The notes under the pieces: generated by a model
What the model saw: the letters and a program-made list of their open reading frames with translations, nothing else
What the model was told of the DNA's origin: nothing
Database searches by the model: none
From: Flavobacterium sp. IMCC34852
GTDB taxonomy: Bacteria > Bacteroidota > Bacteroidia > Flavobacteriales > Flavobacteriaceae
Direction: 5' to 3'
Length of the DNA: 64,000 nt
Assembly (NCBI RefSeq): GCF_030643905.1
Contig: NZ_CP121446.1
Location: 1 to 64,000, forward strand
Program-made: the position numbers and the translations under genes
Part shown: in pieces, positions 36,312-45,454 of the stretch
Numbering within the stretch: position 1 is the stretch's first letter
Layout of the letters: the number at the start of each line of letters is the position of its first letter

Positions 36312-38333
36312 CTATTTTATTTTAAATCGCAGACCCGCATAATACATCGCTCCAAATACCGGCGCATAGACAATTGACGTATCAAAATTAGGACCGAAAG
36401 GATTATCTGCACCTAAAACCGCTTTGTGTTGTGTATAATTCCCAATGTTTTCTCCACCAACATATACTTCAAAAGTACTCGAAAATGTTCTGGTAATTTG
36501 CGCATTCATCGTAGAAAAAGAGGGTGAAAACTCCGGCAATCGGTCGTGGTGCGGATTGGTGGAGGTATTGGGCAATTGTTGTTGACCTAACCAATTCCAA
36601 GTATAGTCAAATTTCCATTGCTTGCCTTTGTCCACTATGTGCGTGGCATATTCTACATTTCCAAAAAAACGATGCTTGGCTTGAAGCGGTCTTTGGTAAC
36701 TGCCCGAAATATAATCGGTGGAAATGTCATAATATTTATAAGCCGTTCTCAAATTCAAATGCTTGATGATTTCCAAATTGAAGTCCAACTGCAAACTGTT
36801 GGCGTATGATTTTCCGTCTAAATTGTAAAACAATACTTGCTGCGGAGAATTCATCACATCAACTACAGCTTGGTTTTGAAAATCGGTTCTGTAGAAGTCG
36901 ACAGTGGTATCGGCTTTCATTCCGAAAAGCATAAAATTTTGGGTAAAACTCAGTCCGTAGTTCCAAGCAATTTCGGCGTCTAAACCATATATTTTTCCAT
37001 TAGTATCCAAAACAGAAAAGACTCTGGAACTGGCCATAAGGTTTTGATTTTCAGCAAAAATATTCGCCGCACGCTTGCCTCTTCCGGCAGAAAAACGAAA
37101 CACTGACTTTTCCCAAGGATTGTATTTAACGTGCAATCTCGGTGTAAAAAATGCTCCTAACCTATTGTGGTAATCTAGTCGCCCACCCAAAATATAACTG
37201 AACTTATCGTTGTCGTCATAAGTGTACTCGAAAAAAGCACCCACTGAATTATCAATTCGACTTACATCAGCCAAATTCACAAACTCTGAATATTTGTCAT
37301 AAGTAAAATTCAATCCGGCCGCAAACTTGTTCATGGTGTTGCTGATAATGGAGTTGAAAATTAAGTTCGAATAATAACTTTGCTGCTTGATGTCGTATTG
37401 GTTTAAACCAAAATAAGATTGTTGGTTATGGTTGCTGAATGCATTTTGGAAACCGATACTTTGGTAAGGCATGTCTTTGAAAACATAGCCTACCTTAGAA
37501 CTAAAATCCAATCGTTCCGTATTGATTTCCGAGCCCCAATAATTCGTCGTCAATCTATCTCTATCAGGATTAAAATCCAATTGACCGGTTTGTTTTTCGT
37601 CATTCATATAGCGAAGATTTAAAAACGAAACCCAACCCGATTCCGGATTAGCATATTGCCAACGGTTGGCTATATTTAATTGTTTGCCCAAAGGATTATC
37701 CATAAAACCGTCGTCATTCATGTCGTTTTTAGAAACACGCGCATTGCCGTGAACAAACAAACTGGTCGACCATTTATCAGACACTTTTTTATTGAAATGC
37801 GTATTCAATTCGAAACGACTTCCGGTATCGCCGTAAGCGTTCAAAAAGAACGGAATATCACCTATGGGTTTGATTAATTCGGCGTTAATTTGGCCTGAAA
37901 TACTTTCATAACCATTAACGACACTTCCGGCACCTTTGGTAATTTGAATGCTTTCTACCCAAGTTCCGGGTGTAAAAGACAAGCCATAAGCTTGCGAAGC
38001 ACCTCGTACTGAAGGAATATTTTCCTCCGCTATAAGTATATAGGGACTGGTGAGTCCAAGCATTTTAATTTGTTTGGTTCCCGTCAAAGCATCCGAAAAA
38101 TTCACATCGATAGACGGATTCGTTTCGAAGCTTTCGGCCAAGTTACAACAAGCAGCTTTGAGCAATTCTTTGCTGGTAACTAAAGTGGTATTGGCGGTGC
38201 CTTTTATTGATTTTTTTATTCCTTTTTGATTGCCTTCTACCGTTACGGTTTTCAAGGTATCTTGTTTCAAAGTCTCTTGTGAAAATCCGAGAATAGAAAA
38301 CAACAACGTTAGGAACAACAGTGTTTTTTTCAT
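36312..38333 (-). CDS. TonB-dependent receptor, probably metal (copper) related
   Basis: 673 residues. Signal peptide (ending ILGFSQ), a plug domain (about 45-150; ITKGAGSVVNGYESISGQINAEL in segments) and a 22-strand-type barrel ending in an aromatic C-terminal strand (GAMYYAGLRFKIK). The plug carries an unusual vicinal Cys pair (LLKAACCNLAESF). No N-terminal carboxypeptidase-like domain and no SusD partner. Its neighbours are an exported HMA protein and a Cys-rich HYC_CC_PP protein, so copper or another soft metal, free or chelated, is the best guess for the ligand. The receptor call is firm, the ligand inferred. Confidence 0.9.
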   Translation of the reverse strand: MKKTLLFLTLLFSILGFSQETLKQDTLKTVTVEGNQKGIKKSIKGTANTTLVTSKELLKAACCNLAESFETNPSIDVNFSDALTGTKQIKMLGLTSPYILIAEENIPSVRGASQAYGLSFTPGTWVESIQITKGAGSVVNGYESISGQINAELIKPIGDIPFFLNAYGDTGSRFELNTHFNKKVSDKWSTSLFVHGNARVSKNDMNDDGFMDNPLGKQLNIANRWQYANPESGWVSFLNLRYMNDEKQTGQLDFNPDRDRLTTNYWGSEINTERLDFSSKVGYVFKDMPYQSIGFQNAFSNHNQQSYFGLNQYDIKQQSYYSNLIFNSIISNTMNKFAAGLNFTYDKYSEFVNLADVSRIDNSVGAFFEYTYDDNDKFSYILGGRLDYHNRLGAFFTPRLHVKYNPWEKSVFRFSAGRGKRAANIFAENQNLMASSRVFSVLDTNGKIYGLDAEIAWNYGLSFTQNFMLFGMKADTTVDFYRTDFQNQAVVDVMNSPQQVLFYNLDGKSYANSLQLDFNLEIIKHLNLRTAYKYYDISTDYISGSYQRPLQAKHRFFGNVEYATHIVDKGKQWKFDYTWNWLGQQQLPNTSTNPHHDRLPEFSPSFSTMNAQITRTFSSTFEVYVGGENIGNYTQHKAVLGADNPFGPNFDTSIVYAPVFGAMYYAGLRFKIK

Positions 38334-38412
38334 TTTTATTGATTTAAAATTAATTCGATTTCAAATGATTCCCAGCGCAAACAATGAGAATCTAAACAGA
38401 ATTAAGATTAAA

Positions 38413-38832
38413 TCAGGCGTAAAAAGTGTATTGGCAATAGAGTTTATAAAGCGGCGGCGCATTGGAGTCGCAATAGAAAGCCACTTTATCATCCACATAT
38501 TTCGGAGTATCAGTTACCGCAAAAATGTGATTTTTATACTCGGAGAAAAAAGCCGGTTCAAAGTCGAGTGAAATCGTTTTGATGATGATTTTCTCGGTTT
38601 TGCTTTTTAAATCAACTTTCTTGTCGGAACAACAATCTTTATGAGTTTTTTCGGGTTTGGCACAGCAAGTCTTCTCAATGACCACAGGCATTTCACAAAC
38701 TTCTTCTTCCGAAAAAACAGAAGAGATAGAAGCAATTTTACCCTCACAATAATGCACACTAAACGCCAAGCCCGAATTGGAAACCAATATCAGCATAGCG
38801 ATTAAAATACTAATGTGCTTTTTGAAGTTCAT
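38413..38832 (-). CDS. HYC_CC_PP family Cys-rich exported protein
   Basis: 139 residues with an N-terminal hydrophobic signal. The family-defining motifs are all visible: HYC (HYCEGKIA, about 27), paired cysteines (KTCCAKPEKTHKDCCSDKK, about 55-70) and a C-terminal APPLYKLYCQYTFYA. The cysteines and histidine suggest a metal-binding protein of the envelope. It lies 79 bases upstream of the TonB receptor on the same strand; together with the HMA protein this forms a likely metal uptake or detoxification group. Function of the family is unproven. Confidence 0.85.
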   Translation of the reverse strand: MNFKKHISILIAMLILVSNSGLAFSVHYCEGKIASISSVFSEEEVCEMPVVIEKTCCAKPEKTHKDCCSDKKVDLKSKTEKIIIKTISLDFEPAFFSEYKNHIFAVTDTPKYVDDKVAFYCDSNAPPLYKLYCQYTFYA

Positions 38833-38884
38833 GGCGCAAAGTTAACAATATTCAGCTTTCAAAAACTTAAAATGGTCTTAAAAC

Positions 38885-40240
38885 TTACAACTCAAACTCT
38901 TGTCCCATCATCGGAACTGAGCATTCCACTCCGTATTTTTCGTGAATCTTGATGCGCAATTCGTCTGCCGGTTCGTTTTCGCCATGGACTAAAAACACTT
39001 TTTTTGGTTTATCTTCTAAGTCCGAAAGCCAATTGAGTAAATCATTTTGGTCGGCATGTGCCGATAAACCTTCGATTTCTAGAATCTTGGCCAAAACCGG
39101 ATAGTATTTACCATAGATTTTAACTTCGGTTGCACCTTCCAATAGTTTTCTTCCACGAGTTCCTTCGGCTTGGTAGCCTACAATGATTAAGGTGGTTTCG
39201 GGCAAACCGACGTAACGTTCCAAATAACTCAACACTCTTCCACCGGTAATCATGCCGCTTGCGGCAATCACTACTTTAGGTTGTTTATCAAAAATAGTGG
39301 CTATTGTTTCCTGATAATCGGTATTCATGGTAAACATTTTACACATGTCGATACATTCCTGTTCGGATAATTTGTGCCAATTGCGATTATTCATAAACAC
39401 ATCCAACACACTAATGCCCATAGGCGTATCAATCACATAAGGAATATCAGGTATTCGTTCTTCCATTTTTAATTGCCAAAGCAAAAACATCAAGGTCTGC
39501 GCGCGTTCCACCGCAAAACTCGGAATAATCACCGTTCCGTTGTTTTGAAAGGTATTATTAATGTAGGTTTCCAATAACAGCTTAACATCTTCTGCGGGAT
39601 GAATGCGATTGCCGTAAGTACTTTCCAAAAACACATAATCGGCTCGTTTTGGTTTTACCGGCGCATACATCAATACATCATCATCCTGACCGATATCTCC
39701 CGAGAATACTAACGTTTTATTTTCCAATTGCAATTCGATAGAACATGCACCTATGATATGTCCGGCATTGCTGAACTTGGCCGTGATTTCAGCATCGAGT
39801 TTTACTTCTTCATTGGGTTTTACGACTCTGAATAGCGGAAATACTTTTTCGGTTTGGGCCAAATCGTAAAGCGGTTGGGCTTTTTCGTGTTTGGAAAAAT
39901 GTTCTTTGTTGGCTTTCTCCGCTTCTTCTTCCTGTATCTTAGCGCTGTCCAACAGAATTAATTTGGTGATGTCTTTGGTTGGACTCGTACAATAAATTTT
40001 ACCCTCAAACCCTTGATTGACCAATCTTGGCAACCAACCGCAATGGTCTAAATGACCGTGCGTGAGCAGCACAAAATCGATGGTATTGGGTAAAATAGGT
40101 AACGGCTCCCAATTGAGCTCGCGTAAGGTTTTGATGCCTTGAAACTGGCCGCAATCAATAAGGATTTGTATGCCGTTGCTTTCGATTAAAGTTTTGGAAC
40201 CTGTCACAGTTCCTGCACCGCCTAGGAATTTTATTTTCAT
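38885..40240 (-). CDS. Beta-CASP family metallo-beta-lactamase-fold ribonuclease-like protein
   Basis: 451 residues. The MBL zinc site is intact (LLTHGHLDHCGWLP = HxHxDH, about 58-64), with further His in GHIIGACSIEL and the beta-CASP motifs (VFLESTYGNR; VIIPSFAVERAQTL; VVIAASGMITGGR; GLSAHADQNDLL). A C-terminal RMMBL segment with KKVFLVHGE follows. This matches the bacterial proteins related to CPSF73/IntS11, RNA endo- or exonucleases. The gene starts 1 base after the stop of the nuclease gene upstream, so the two are translationally linked. Confidence 0.93.
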   Translation of the reverse strand: MKIKFLGGAGTVTGSKTLIESNGIQILIDCGQFQGIKTLRELNWEPLPILPNTIDFVLLTHGHLDHCGWLPRLVNQGFEGKIYCTSPTKDITKLILLDSAKIQEEEAEKANKEHFSKHEKAQPLYDLAQTEKVFPLFRVVKPNEEVKLDAEITAKFSNAGHIIGACSIELQLENKTLVFSGDIGQDDDVLMYAPVKPKRADYVFLESTYGNRIHPAEDVKLLLETYINNTFQNNGTVIIPSFAVERAQTLMFLLWQLKMEERIPDIPYVIDTPMGISVLDVFMNNRNWHKLSEQECIDMCKMFTMNTDYQETIATIFDKQPKVVIAASGMITGGRVLSYLERYVGLPETTLIIVGYQAEGTRGRKLLEGATEVKIYGKYYPVLAKILEIEGLSAHADQNDLLNWLSDLEDKPKKVFLVHGENEPADELRIKIHEKYGVECSVPMMGQEFEL

Positions 40241-40241
40241 T

Positions 40242-41072
40242 TTAAATGTATTTACAGAGTTCGGAAGCTTCTTTGATTACGTTTTTCACCCTTATCGGAC
40301 TTAAGCCAATTTGTTCAAGCACTTCCATATTGTTGATGATTTCTTGGGCCAAAATAATATCCTGAACCAACAATTTGTCTTTTTCTGCCAATGTTAAAGT
40401 GGTCAAACACGTAATGGGATACAATTGGCCTTCGTCTATTCTTTTTCGCAAACTGACTTTTTCGGGATAATCCCAACTCAGCAATTGCAATCCCGAGCAA
40501 TGGGCAAATGCCATGGCATCGGCGGTGAAGCGATTATTGGTGACTATCCAACAGCCCGATATTTTATCCTTTTCTGTAAAAATTAAATGGTTTCTATCTT
40601 TTAAATCATTATATCTTGACAAAATATACATGGGTACTTTGACATCAGAATTGGTTTCGCTTTTGGCATGAAACTTACACTCTACCATCTCAACATAATT
40701 GTTTTTCATGATGGCAACATCAATCTCGTGACCAACACATTTACCGGATAAAAAAAGGTTGGTTTGGGCCAAATAACCTTCTGAAATAAACAGTCGGGCA
40801 ATGAATTTTTCGAAGAAAAAACCGGCCGGTCCAAGCAATTGAATAGCAGTTCTCAGATTGTATCGCGCCGCGTGAGAATGGGATGATTTTTTGAGCAAGT
40901 TGAACGCCAACTTGTAGATTTTTTTGGTAGAAATCCCCTCGTAGATTTGTTTTTCTATGATTTGCAAAACCTCTTCCACCACTTTTTTATCGGCACCCGA
41001 TTTGAGCAAGGAACTCTTAAGTTTTTCGCGATTAAAATCGACTATACTTCCCGAATGCTTTACAATTTTCAT
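40242..41072 (-). CDS. ATP-cone fused to PD-(D/E)XK nuclease
   Basis: 276 residues from ATG 41072; a TTG two codons upstream is less likely. Residues 1-90 match an ATP-cone (VKHSGSIVDFNREKLKSSLLKSG; ARYNLRTAIQLLG), the nucleotide sensor known from ribonucleotide reductases and NrdR. Residues about 85-200 are a restriction-endonuclease-like fold with Asp 118 (GHEIDV), Glu 131 and Lys 133 (VECKFH), the complete catalytic triad, and an upstream helix Glu 88. A helix-hairpin-helix-like end follows (LEQIGLSPIRVKNVIKEA). It is coupled to the beta-CASP gene. A nucleotide-regulated DNase or RNase is inferred; no methylase is nearby. Confidence 0.82.
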   Translation of the reverse strand: MKIVKHSGSIVDFNREKLKSSLLKSGADKKVVEEVLQIIEKQIYEGISTKKIYKLAFNLLKKSSHSHAARYNLRTAIQLLGPAGFFFEKFIARLFISEGYLAQTNLFLSGKCVGHEIDVAIMKNNYVEMVECKFHAKSETNSDVKVPMYILSRYNDLKDRNHLIFTEKDKISGCWIVTNNRFTADAMAFAHCSGLQLLSWDYPEKVSLRKRIDEGQLYPITCLTTLTLAEKDKLLVQDIILAQEIINNMEVLEQIGLSPIRVKNVIKEASELCKYI

Positions 41073-41117
41073 GATCAATCTTGTTAGCAGAATAATCGTA
41101 AAGTTACGAAAAATCGC

Positions 41118-41564
41118 TTACTTTTTGACTTGTTTTTGGTAATAAAAAGCAGGTATAAAAAGCATTATAAAAATCGGCTGGATTAAAAATCTTCTGAGGT
41201 AGAAGAGCGTCATTTTATTTTCTTCGCCAAAAAATGTCAGTACAAAAATGAAGCTAATCATCAATATTGACCCCAAAATCATATACAACAACATAGAAAA
41301 CTTGACGATTTTGGTATCTTTAAAAATCACATACAACAAAAACAAAGAAATCACCGAATTGAGGTAAAATCGAATGCCTAAACTAAAAAACAGTTTAAAA
41401 ACATTGAACTGAGGCAACTTAGCATGGGCATATTCGCTTTTGAAATAGGCCAAAAACGGGTCATAGAACAAATTGTCTTCAAAAAGTCTGATACAGATTA
41501 ACAATCCGATCAGAAACAAAGACCAAAACACTTTCGCTTTATTTTTTAGCAGTAGTTGTAGCAT
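41118..41564 (-). CDS. Exosortase F system-associated protein
   Basis: 148 residues from ATG 41564; that start overlaps the end of xrtF by 26 bases, and the longer in-frame start has an unlikely Cys/Phe-rich leader. Four hydrophobic helices, with the family-typical segments IRLFEDNLFYDPFLAYFK, FYLNSVISLFLLYVIF and RRFLIQPIFIMLFIPAFYYQ. It is the obligate neighbour of XrtF in flavobacteria. Its role in the exosortase process is unknown. Confidence 0.88.
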   Translation of the reverse strand: MLQLLLKNKAKVFWSLFLIGLLICIRLFEDNLFYDPFLAYFKSEYAHAKLPQFNVFKLFFSLGIRFYLNSVISLFLLYVIFKDTKIVKFSMLLYMILGSILMISFIFVLTFFGEENKMTLFYLRRFLIQPIFIMLFIPAFYYQKQVKK

Positions 41565-42096
41565 GTAATGAAAATTTATTGACCCAAATAACCCAAAGCA
41601 AAAACACAATTCCGTAAATGACTAAGGGAAAAACAACGCCGTGAAGCATGTGCTCGTATTCCGGGAAGCTGTATAATGCTATACAAAGCAAAGCAATTCT
41701 GGCGATATTTAAAAAGTGAATTAGAACACTTCCCAAAAGAATAAAAATGAGTGTTTGTTTGAATTTCCCGGTAAAAGCAACGATGAATGAAACAAACAAA
41801 ATAATCACACTCAAGGCATTGCAACCTTCTATGATTCGGGAAATGTATTGGTCTTTGTAAAAGATTTTTATGCTGGGTTCTGTCGGATGCGCTTCGATAT
41901 GGGCTTTGGCATCAAATAAAGTCAAAACCGATTGGGTTTGATTGGCCACCAATTGTGAAAACGAATCGACTTCATTTTTTTCAACCTCAAACCGATTCAA
42001 ATACGACTGATAAACCAACGTCAGCACTATATATGTCAGCAAGAATTTCCCCAGAAAAAGCAAAAAAGGTTTGTATTGCAGAAGCAGATTCTTCAA
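41539..42096 (-). CDS. xrtF: Exosortase XrtF
   Basis: 185 residues, mostly transmembrane helices. The exosortase catalytic triad is visible: Cys 92 (IIEGCNALSV), Arg 133 (FLNIARIALL) and His 152 (YEHMLHGVVFP). Exosortases are inner-membrane transpeptidase-like enzymes that recognise a C-terminal PEP-CTERM-like tripartite signal and process or anchor the protein. It is shorter than typical proteobacterial exosortases and lacks the extra C-terminal domain. No protein in the window carries an obvious matching C-terminal signal. Confidence 0.92.
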   Translation of the reverse strand: MKNLLLQYKPFLLFLGKFLLTYIVLTLVYQSYLNRFEVEKNEVDSFSQLVANQTQSVLTLFDAKAHIEAHPTEPSIKIFYKDQYISRIIEGCNALSVIILFVSFIVAFTGKFKQTLIFILLGSVLIHFLNIARIALLCIALYSFPEYEHMLHGVVFPLVIYGIVFLLWVIWVNKFSLHATTTAKK

Positions 42097-42143
42097 AATA
42101 AAATTTTTAACAAATTTATATAAAATAAAAAAAGTGCAGTCGT

Positions 42144-42151
42144 TACTTTTG
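42144..42151 (+). promoter_or_regulatory. -7 box of the methionine sulfoxide reductase gene
   Basis: TACTTTTG, a full match to TAnnTTTG, 14 bases before the ATG at 42166. No clear TTG lies at the -33 position. Confidence 0.5.
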
Positions 42152-42165
42152 CATAAAAATTGAAA

Positions 42166-42621
42166 ATGAATTTCGAAAACTTAAAACCACAAGTAATTAG
42201 CATCCTTTCTGAAGAGCATGTTGAAAGAGATGTAAAACTCAAAAACCTTTGCCAATTTTTATCCGATAATGTTGACTACTACAATTGGGTTGGTTTTTAT
42301 TTTGCCAATCAGGACAACAGAACCTTACATCTCGGACCTTATGTGGGTGCCGAAACTGACCATACCGTAATTCCGTTTGGAAAAGGCATTTGCGGACAAG
42401 TAGCTGAATCCAATGCTAACTTTGTCGTTCCCGATGTTTCGGCTCAAGACAATTATATTGCCTGTAGCTTTACAGTAAAATCAGAAATTGTAGTGCCACT
42501 TTTTGTAGATGGTGTAAATATTGGTCAAATAGACATCGACAGTCATGTGATTGACCCTTTTACTGAGGCAGATGAAAGATTTTTAGAGTTTGTGAATGAG
42601 CAAGTTGCTAAACTTTTTTAA
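42166..42621 (+). CDS. GAF-domain free methionine-(R)-sulfoxide reductase-like protein
   Basis: 151 residues from ATG 42166 (a TTG two codons earlier is less likely). A single GAF domain with the fRMsr signature: YNWVGFYF, LGPYVGA, FGKGICGQVA, VPDVSAQDNYIACS and SEIVVPLF. Cys 76 and Cys 100 are 24 residues apart, the spacing of the resolving and catalytic cysteines of the family; the third, more N-terminal cysteine of E. coli fRMsr is absent. It would reduce free Met-R-sulfoxide in the cytoplasm with thioredoxin. Monocistronic, before rpsO. Confidence 0.85.
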   Translation: MNFENLKPQVISILSEEHVERDVKLKNLCQFLSDNVDYYNWVGFYFANQDNRTLHLGPYVGAETDHTVIPFGKGICGQVAESNANFVVPDVSAQDNYIACSFTVKSEIVVPLFVDGVNIGQIDIDSHVIDPFTEADERFLEFVNEQVAKLF

Positions 42622-42639
42622 GGCTTTGCAAGTTTTTTA

Positions 42640-42670
42640 TTTGCCTAATCAAAAAATAAAATTACCTTTG
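42640..42670 (+). promoter_or_regulatory. rpsO promoter
   Basis: -33 TTTG (42640-42643), 19-bp spacer, -7 TACCTTTG (42663-42670). The best promoter match in the window. The rpsO start follows at 42728, leaving a leader of about 50 bases. Confidence 0.8.
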
Positions 42671-42727
42671 CACACGAATTGAGAAAGTCTTAATTCATAC
42701 ATAATAATCATTTAAATAAATATTGGA

Positions 42728-42997
42728 ATGTATTTAAGTAAAGAAACAAAAGCTGAAATCTTCGCTAAACACGGGGGAAAAGCTGAAAACACCGGTTCTG
42801 CTGAAGGGCAAATCGCTTTGTTCACATTTAGAATATCTCACTTAACTGAGCACTTGAAAAAAAATCGTCACGATTACAACACGGAGCGTTCATTAGTACT
42901 TTTAGTAGGTAAAAGAAGAAGTCTTCTTGACTATTTAAAGAAAAAAGATATCAACAGATATCGTGAGATTATCAAAGAATTAGGTATTAGAAAATAA
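42728..42997 (+). CDS. rpsO: 30S ribosomal protein S15
   Basis: 89 residues, the usual length. Contains the S15 signature (GSAEGQIALFTFRISHLTEHLKKNRHDYN in segments; LVGKRRSLLDYLKK). S15 binds 16S rRNA helices 20-22 early in 30S assembly. It is followed by pnp, the classic rpsO-pnp order, but a strong hairpin separates the two, so pnp is either read through or has its own promoter. Confidence 0.98.
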   Translation: MYLSKETKAEIFAKHGGKAENTGSAEGQIALFTFRISHLTEHLKKNRHDYNTERSLVLLVGKRRSLLDYLKKKDINRYREIIKELGIRK

Positions 42998-43006
42998 TAC
43001 ATATCT

Positions 43007-43034
43007 AAAGAGGTGCTTGCGCGCCTCTTTTTGT
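43007..43034 (+). terminator. Terminator/attenuator between rpsO and pnp
   Basis: Ten-base-pair stem AAAGAGGTGC / GCGCCTCTTT (one T-G pair) with a TTGC loop, followed by a T-run. Confidence 0.85.
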
Positions 43035-43135
43035 TTTATAAATAAAAGAAAAGTTTCGGTTTTTCATTGGGTTACAAACAACTACTACAACAACTACAAC
43101 ACAACTAACCTAATTGTTTAAACGAATTAATTTTT

Positions 43136-45313
43136 ATGATTCCAAAAGTAACCCAAGAAACAATCGATTTAGGGGATGGAAGAACCATCACAATCGAAAC
43201 CGGTAAATTAGCCAAGCAAGCAGATGGTGCTGTTGTTGTTAGATTAGGCGACTGTATGCTTTTAGCCACAGCTGTATCAGCAAGAACATCAAACCCTGGT
43301 GTAGACTTTTTACCTTTAACGGTAGATTACCGTGAAAAATTTGCCGCTGCAGGAAGATTTCCGGGTGGTTTTTTCAAAAGAGAAGCTCGTCCAAGCGACA
43401 GCGAAGTATTGACAATGCGTTTGGTGGACCGTGTTTTACGTCCATTATTTCCAGATGATTACCATGCTGAAACTCAGGTGATGATTCAGTTAATGTCACA
43501 CGACGAAAACGTGATGCCAGATGCTTTAGCTGGTTTAGCGGCTTCAGCTGCTTTAGCAGTATCAGACATTCCTTTCTACAACTTAATTTCAGAAGTGCGT
43601 GTAGCGCGTATCGACGGAAAATTTGTAATCAATCCAAGCAGAGCTCAATTAGAATTATCAGACATCGATATGATGATTGGTGCTTCTTTGGATTCAGTAG
43701 CGATGGTAGAAGGTGAAATGAAAGAGATTTCAGAAGCCGAAATGGTTGAAGCTATCAAATTTGCTCACGAAGCCATCAAAGTTCAAATTCACGCTCAGTT
43801 AAGATTACAGGAAGCTTTTGGTAAAAAAGAAATCCGTACTTACGAAGGAGAAGTAGAAGATGAAGCAGTTTACAAAAAAGTAAAAGCAGCGGCGTATGAC
43901 AAATGTTATGCGATTGCACAAGAAGCTTCAGGCAAAAGTGAAAGAGGCGAAAAATTCGCGGCCGTAAAAGAAGAGTGTAAAGCCCTATTTACGGAAGAAG
44001 AATACGCTGAAAATGCAGACTTAGCCGGTTTGGTTGGAAAGTATTTCTACAAAACCAACAAAGAAGCTGTTCGTAACGTAATCCTTGAAAAAGGAATTCG
44101 TCTAGACGGAAGAAAAACGACTGAAATCAGACCTATCTGGTGTGAAATCGATTATTTGCCATCTGTTCACGGTTCTTCTTTATTTACCCGTGGAGAAACT
44201 CAAGCTTTGGCTACGGTGACTTTGGGAACTTCCAGAGAAGCTAACCAAATTGACTCTCCATCAGAACAAGGGGAAGAAAAATTCTATTTACACTACAATT
44301 TCCCACCATTCTCAACCGGTGAAGCTAAACCTTTAAGAGGAACTTCACGTAGAGAAGTAGGTCACGGAAACTTAGCTCAAAGAGCTTTAAAAAATATGAT
44401 TCCTGCTGATTGTCCTTATACCATCCGTATTGTATCTGAAGTTTTAGAATCTAATGGTTCTTCTTCAATGGCTACTGTGTGTGCCGGTACTATGGCTTTG
44501 ATGGATGCCGGAGTGCAAATGGTAAAACCGGTTTCGGGAATTGCTATGGGATTGATTACTGACGGAGAGAAATTTGCCGTATTGTCTGATATCTTAGGCG
44601 ATGAAGATCACTTAGGTGATATGGACTTCAAAGTGACCGGAACTGCAGACGGAATTACCGCTTGTCAGATGGATATCAAAATCGAAGGATTACGATATGA
44701 CATTATGGAACAAGCCTTAGGACAAGCACGTGACGGACGTTTACACATTTTGGGTAAATTGACTGAAACCATTGCTACACCAAGAGCTGACGTTAAGAAA
44801 CACGCTCCGAAGATCATCATGAGAACCATTCCTGGTAACTTCATTGGTGCCTTAATCGGACCTGGCGGAAAAGTGATTCAAGAATTACAAAAAGCTACGG
44901 GAACTACTATCGTGATTAACGAAGTTGACGAACAAGGTGTAGTTGAAATTTTAGGAACAGATCCGGACGGAATTGCAGCGGTATTGGCGAAAATTGATTC
45001 TATCATTTTCAAACCAACTGTTGGTGAATCCTATGAAGTGAAAGTTATTAAAATGCTTGACTTTGGTGCTGTGGTAGAATATACCGCTGCTCCGGGCAAT
45101 GAAGTATTATTACACGTTTCAGAATTGGCTTGGGAAAGAACAGAAAACGTTGCCGATGTTGTAAAAATGGGCGATGTGTTTATGGTAAAATACTTAGGTG
45201 TTGACCCTAAAACCAGAAAAGAAAAAGTGTCGAAAAAAGCACTTTTACCAAGACCTCCAAGAGATGAAAACCGTCCTCCGAGAGAAGATAAAAAAGACGC
45301 TCCAAAAGGTTAA
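43136..45313 (+). CDS. pnp: Polyribonucleotide nucleotidyltransferase (PNPase)
   Basis: 725 residues. Two RNase PH domains (the second with [22 protein letters not shown] and [21 protein letters not shown], in parts, providing the phosphate and metal sites), an all-helical linker (about 225-310), a KH domain ([19 protein letters not shown], about 560) and an S1 domain ([15 protein letters not shown], about 640-700). It degrades RNA 3' to 5' using phosphate. A Pro/Arg/Lys tail ends the protein. The 138-base gap after rpsO holds only the terminator and AC-rich leader. Confidence 0.98.
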   Translation: MIPKVTQETIDLGDGRTITIETGKLAKQADGAVVVRLGDCMLLATAVSARTSNPGVDFLPLTVDYREKFAAAGRFPGGFFKREARPSDSEVLTMRLVDRVLRPLFPDDYHAETQVMIQLMSHDENVMPDALAGLAASAALAVSDIPFYNLISEVRVARIDGKFVINPSRAQLELSDIDMMIGASLDSVAMVEGEMKEISEAEMVEAIKFAHEAIKVQIHAQLRLQEAFGKKEIRTYEGEVEDEAVYKKVKAAAYDKCYAIAQEASGKSERGEKFAAVKEECKALFTEEEYAENADLAGLVGKYFYKTNKEAVRNVILEKGIRLDGRKTTEIRPIWCEIDYLPSVHGSSLFTRGETQALATVTLGTSREANQIDSPSEQGEEKFYLHYNFPPFSTGEAKPLRGTSRREVGHGNLAQRALKNMIPADCPYTIRIVSEVLESNGSSSMATVCAGTMALMDAGVQMVKPVSGIAMGLITDGEKFAVLSDILGDEDHLGDMDFKVTGTADGITACQMDIKIEGLRYDIMEQALGQARDGRLHILGKLTETIATPRADVKKHAPKIIMRTIPGNFIGALIGPGGKVIQELQKATGTTIVINEVDEQGVVEILGTDPDGIAAVLAKIDSIIFKPTVGESYEVKVIKMLDFGAVVEYTAAPGNEVLLHVSELAWERTENVADVVKMGDVFMVKYLGVDPKTRKEKVSKKALLPRPPRDENRPPREDKKDAPKG

Positions 45314-45335
45314 TCTGATTTTATATTAATTCATA

Positions 45336-45370
45336 AAAAACCCCGACTCGTAAAAGAGTTGGGGTTTTTA
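45336..45370 (+). terminator. Terminator after pnp
   Basis: Stem AAAAACCCCGACTC / GAGTTGGGGTTTTT (one G-T pair) with a 6-base loop and T-run. Confidence 0.9.
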
Positions 45371-45454
45371 AATTAATTATTAAAAAATTGTAACTTTTTT
45401 GTTTTTTTACACGTACAACTACCCGAACACTTTAAAGCAAAGGAGATCAAATAA

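Noticed and set aside
40242..41072. Restriction-modification system
   Set aside because: No methyltransferase or specificity subunit nearby; the nuclease is fused to a nucleotide sensor and coupled to an RNA nuclease instead.
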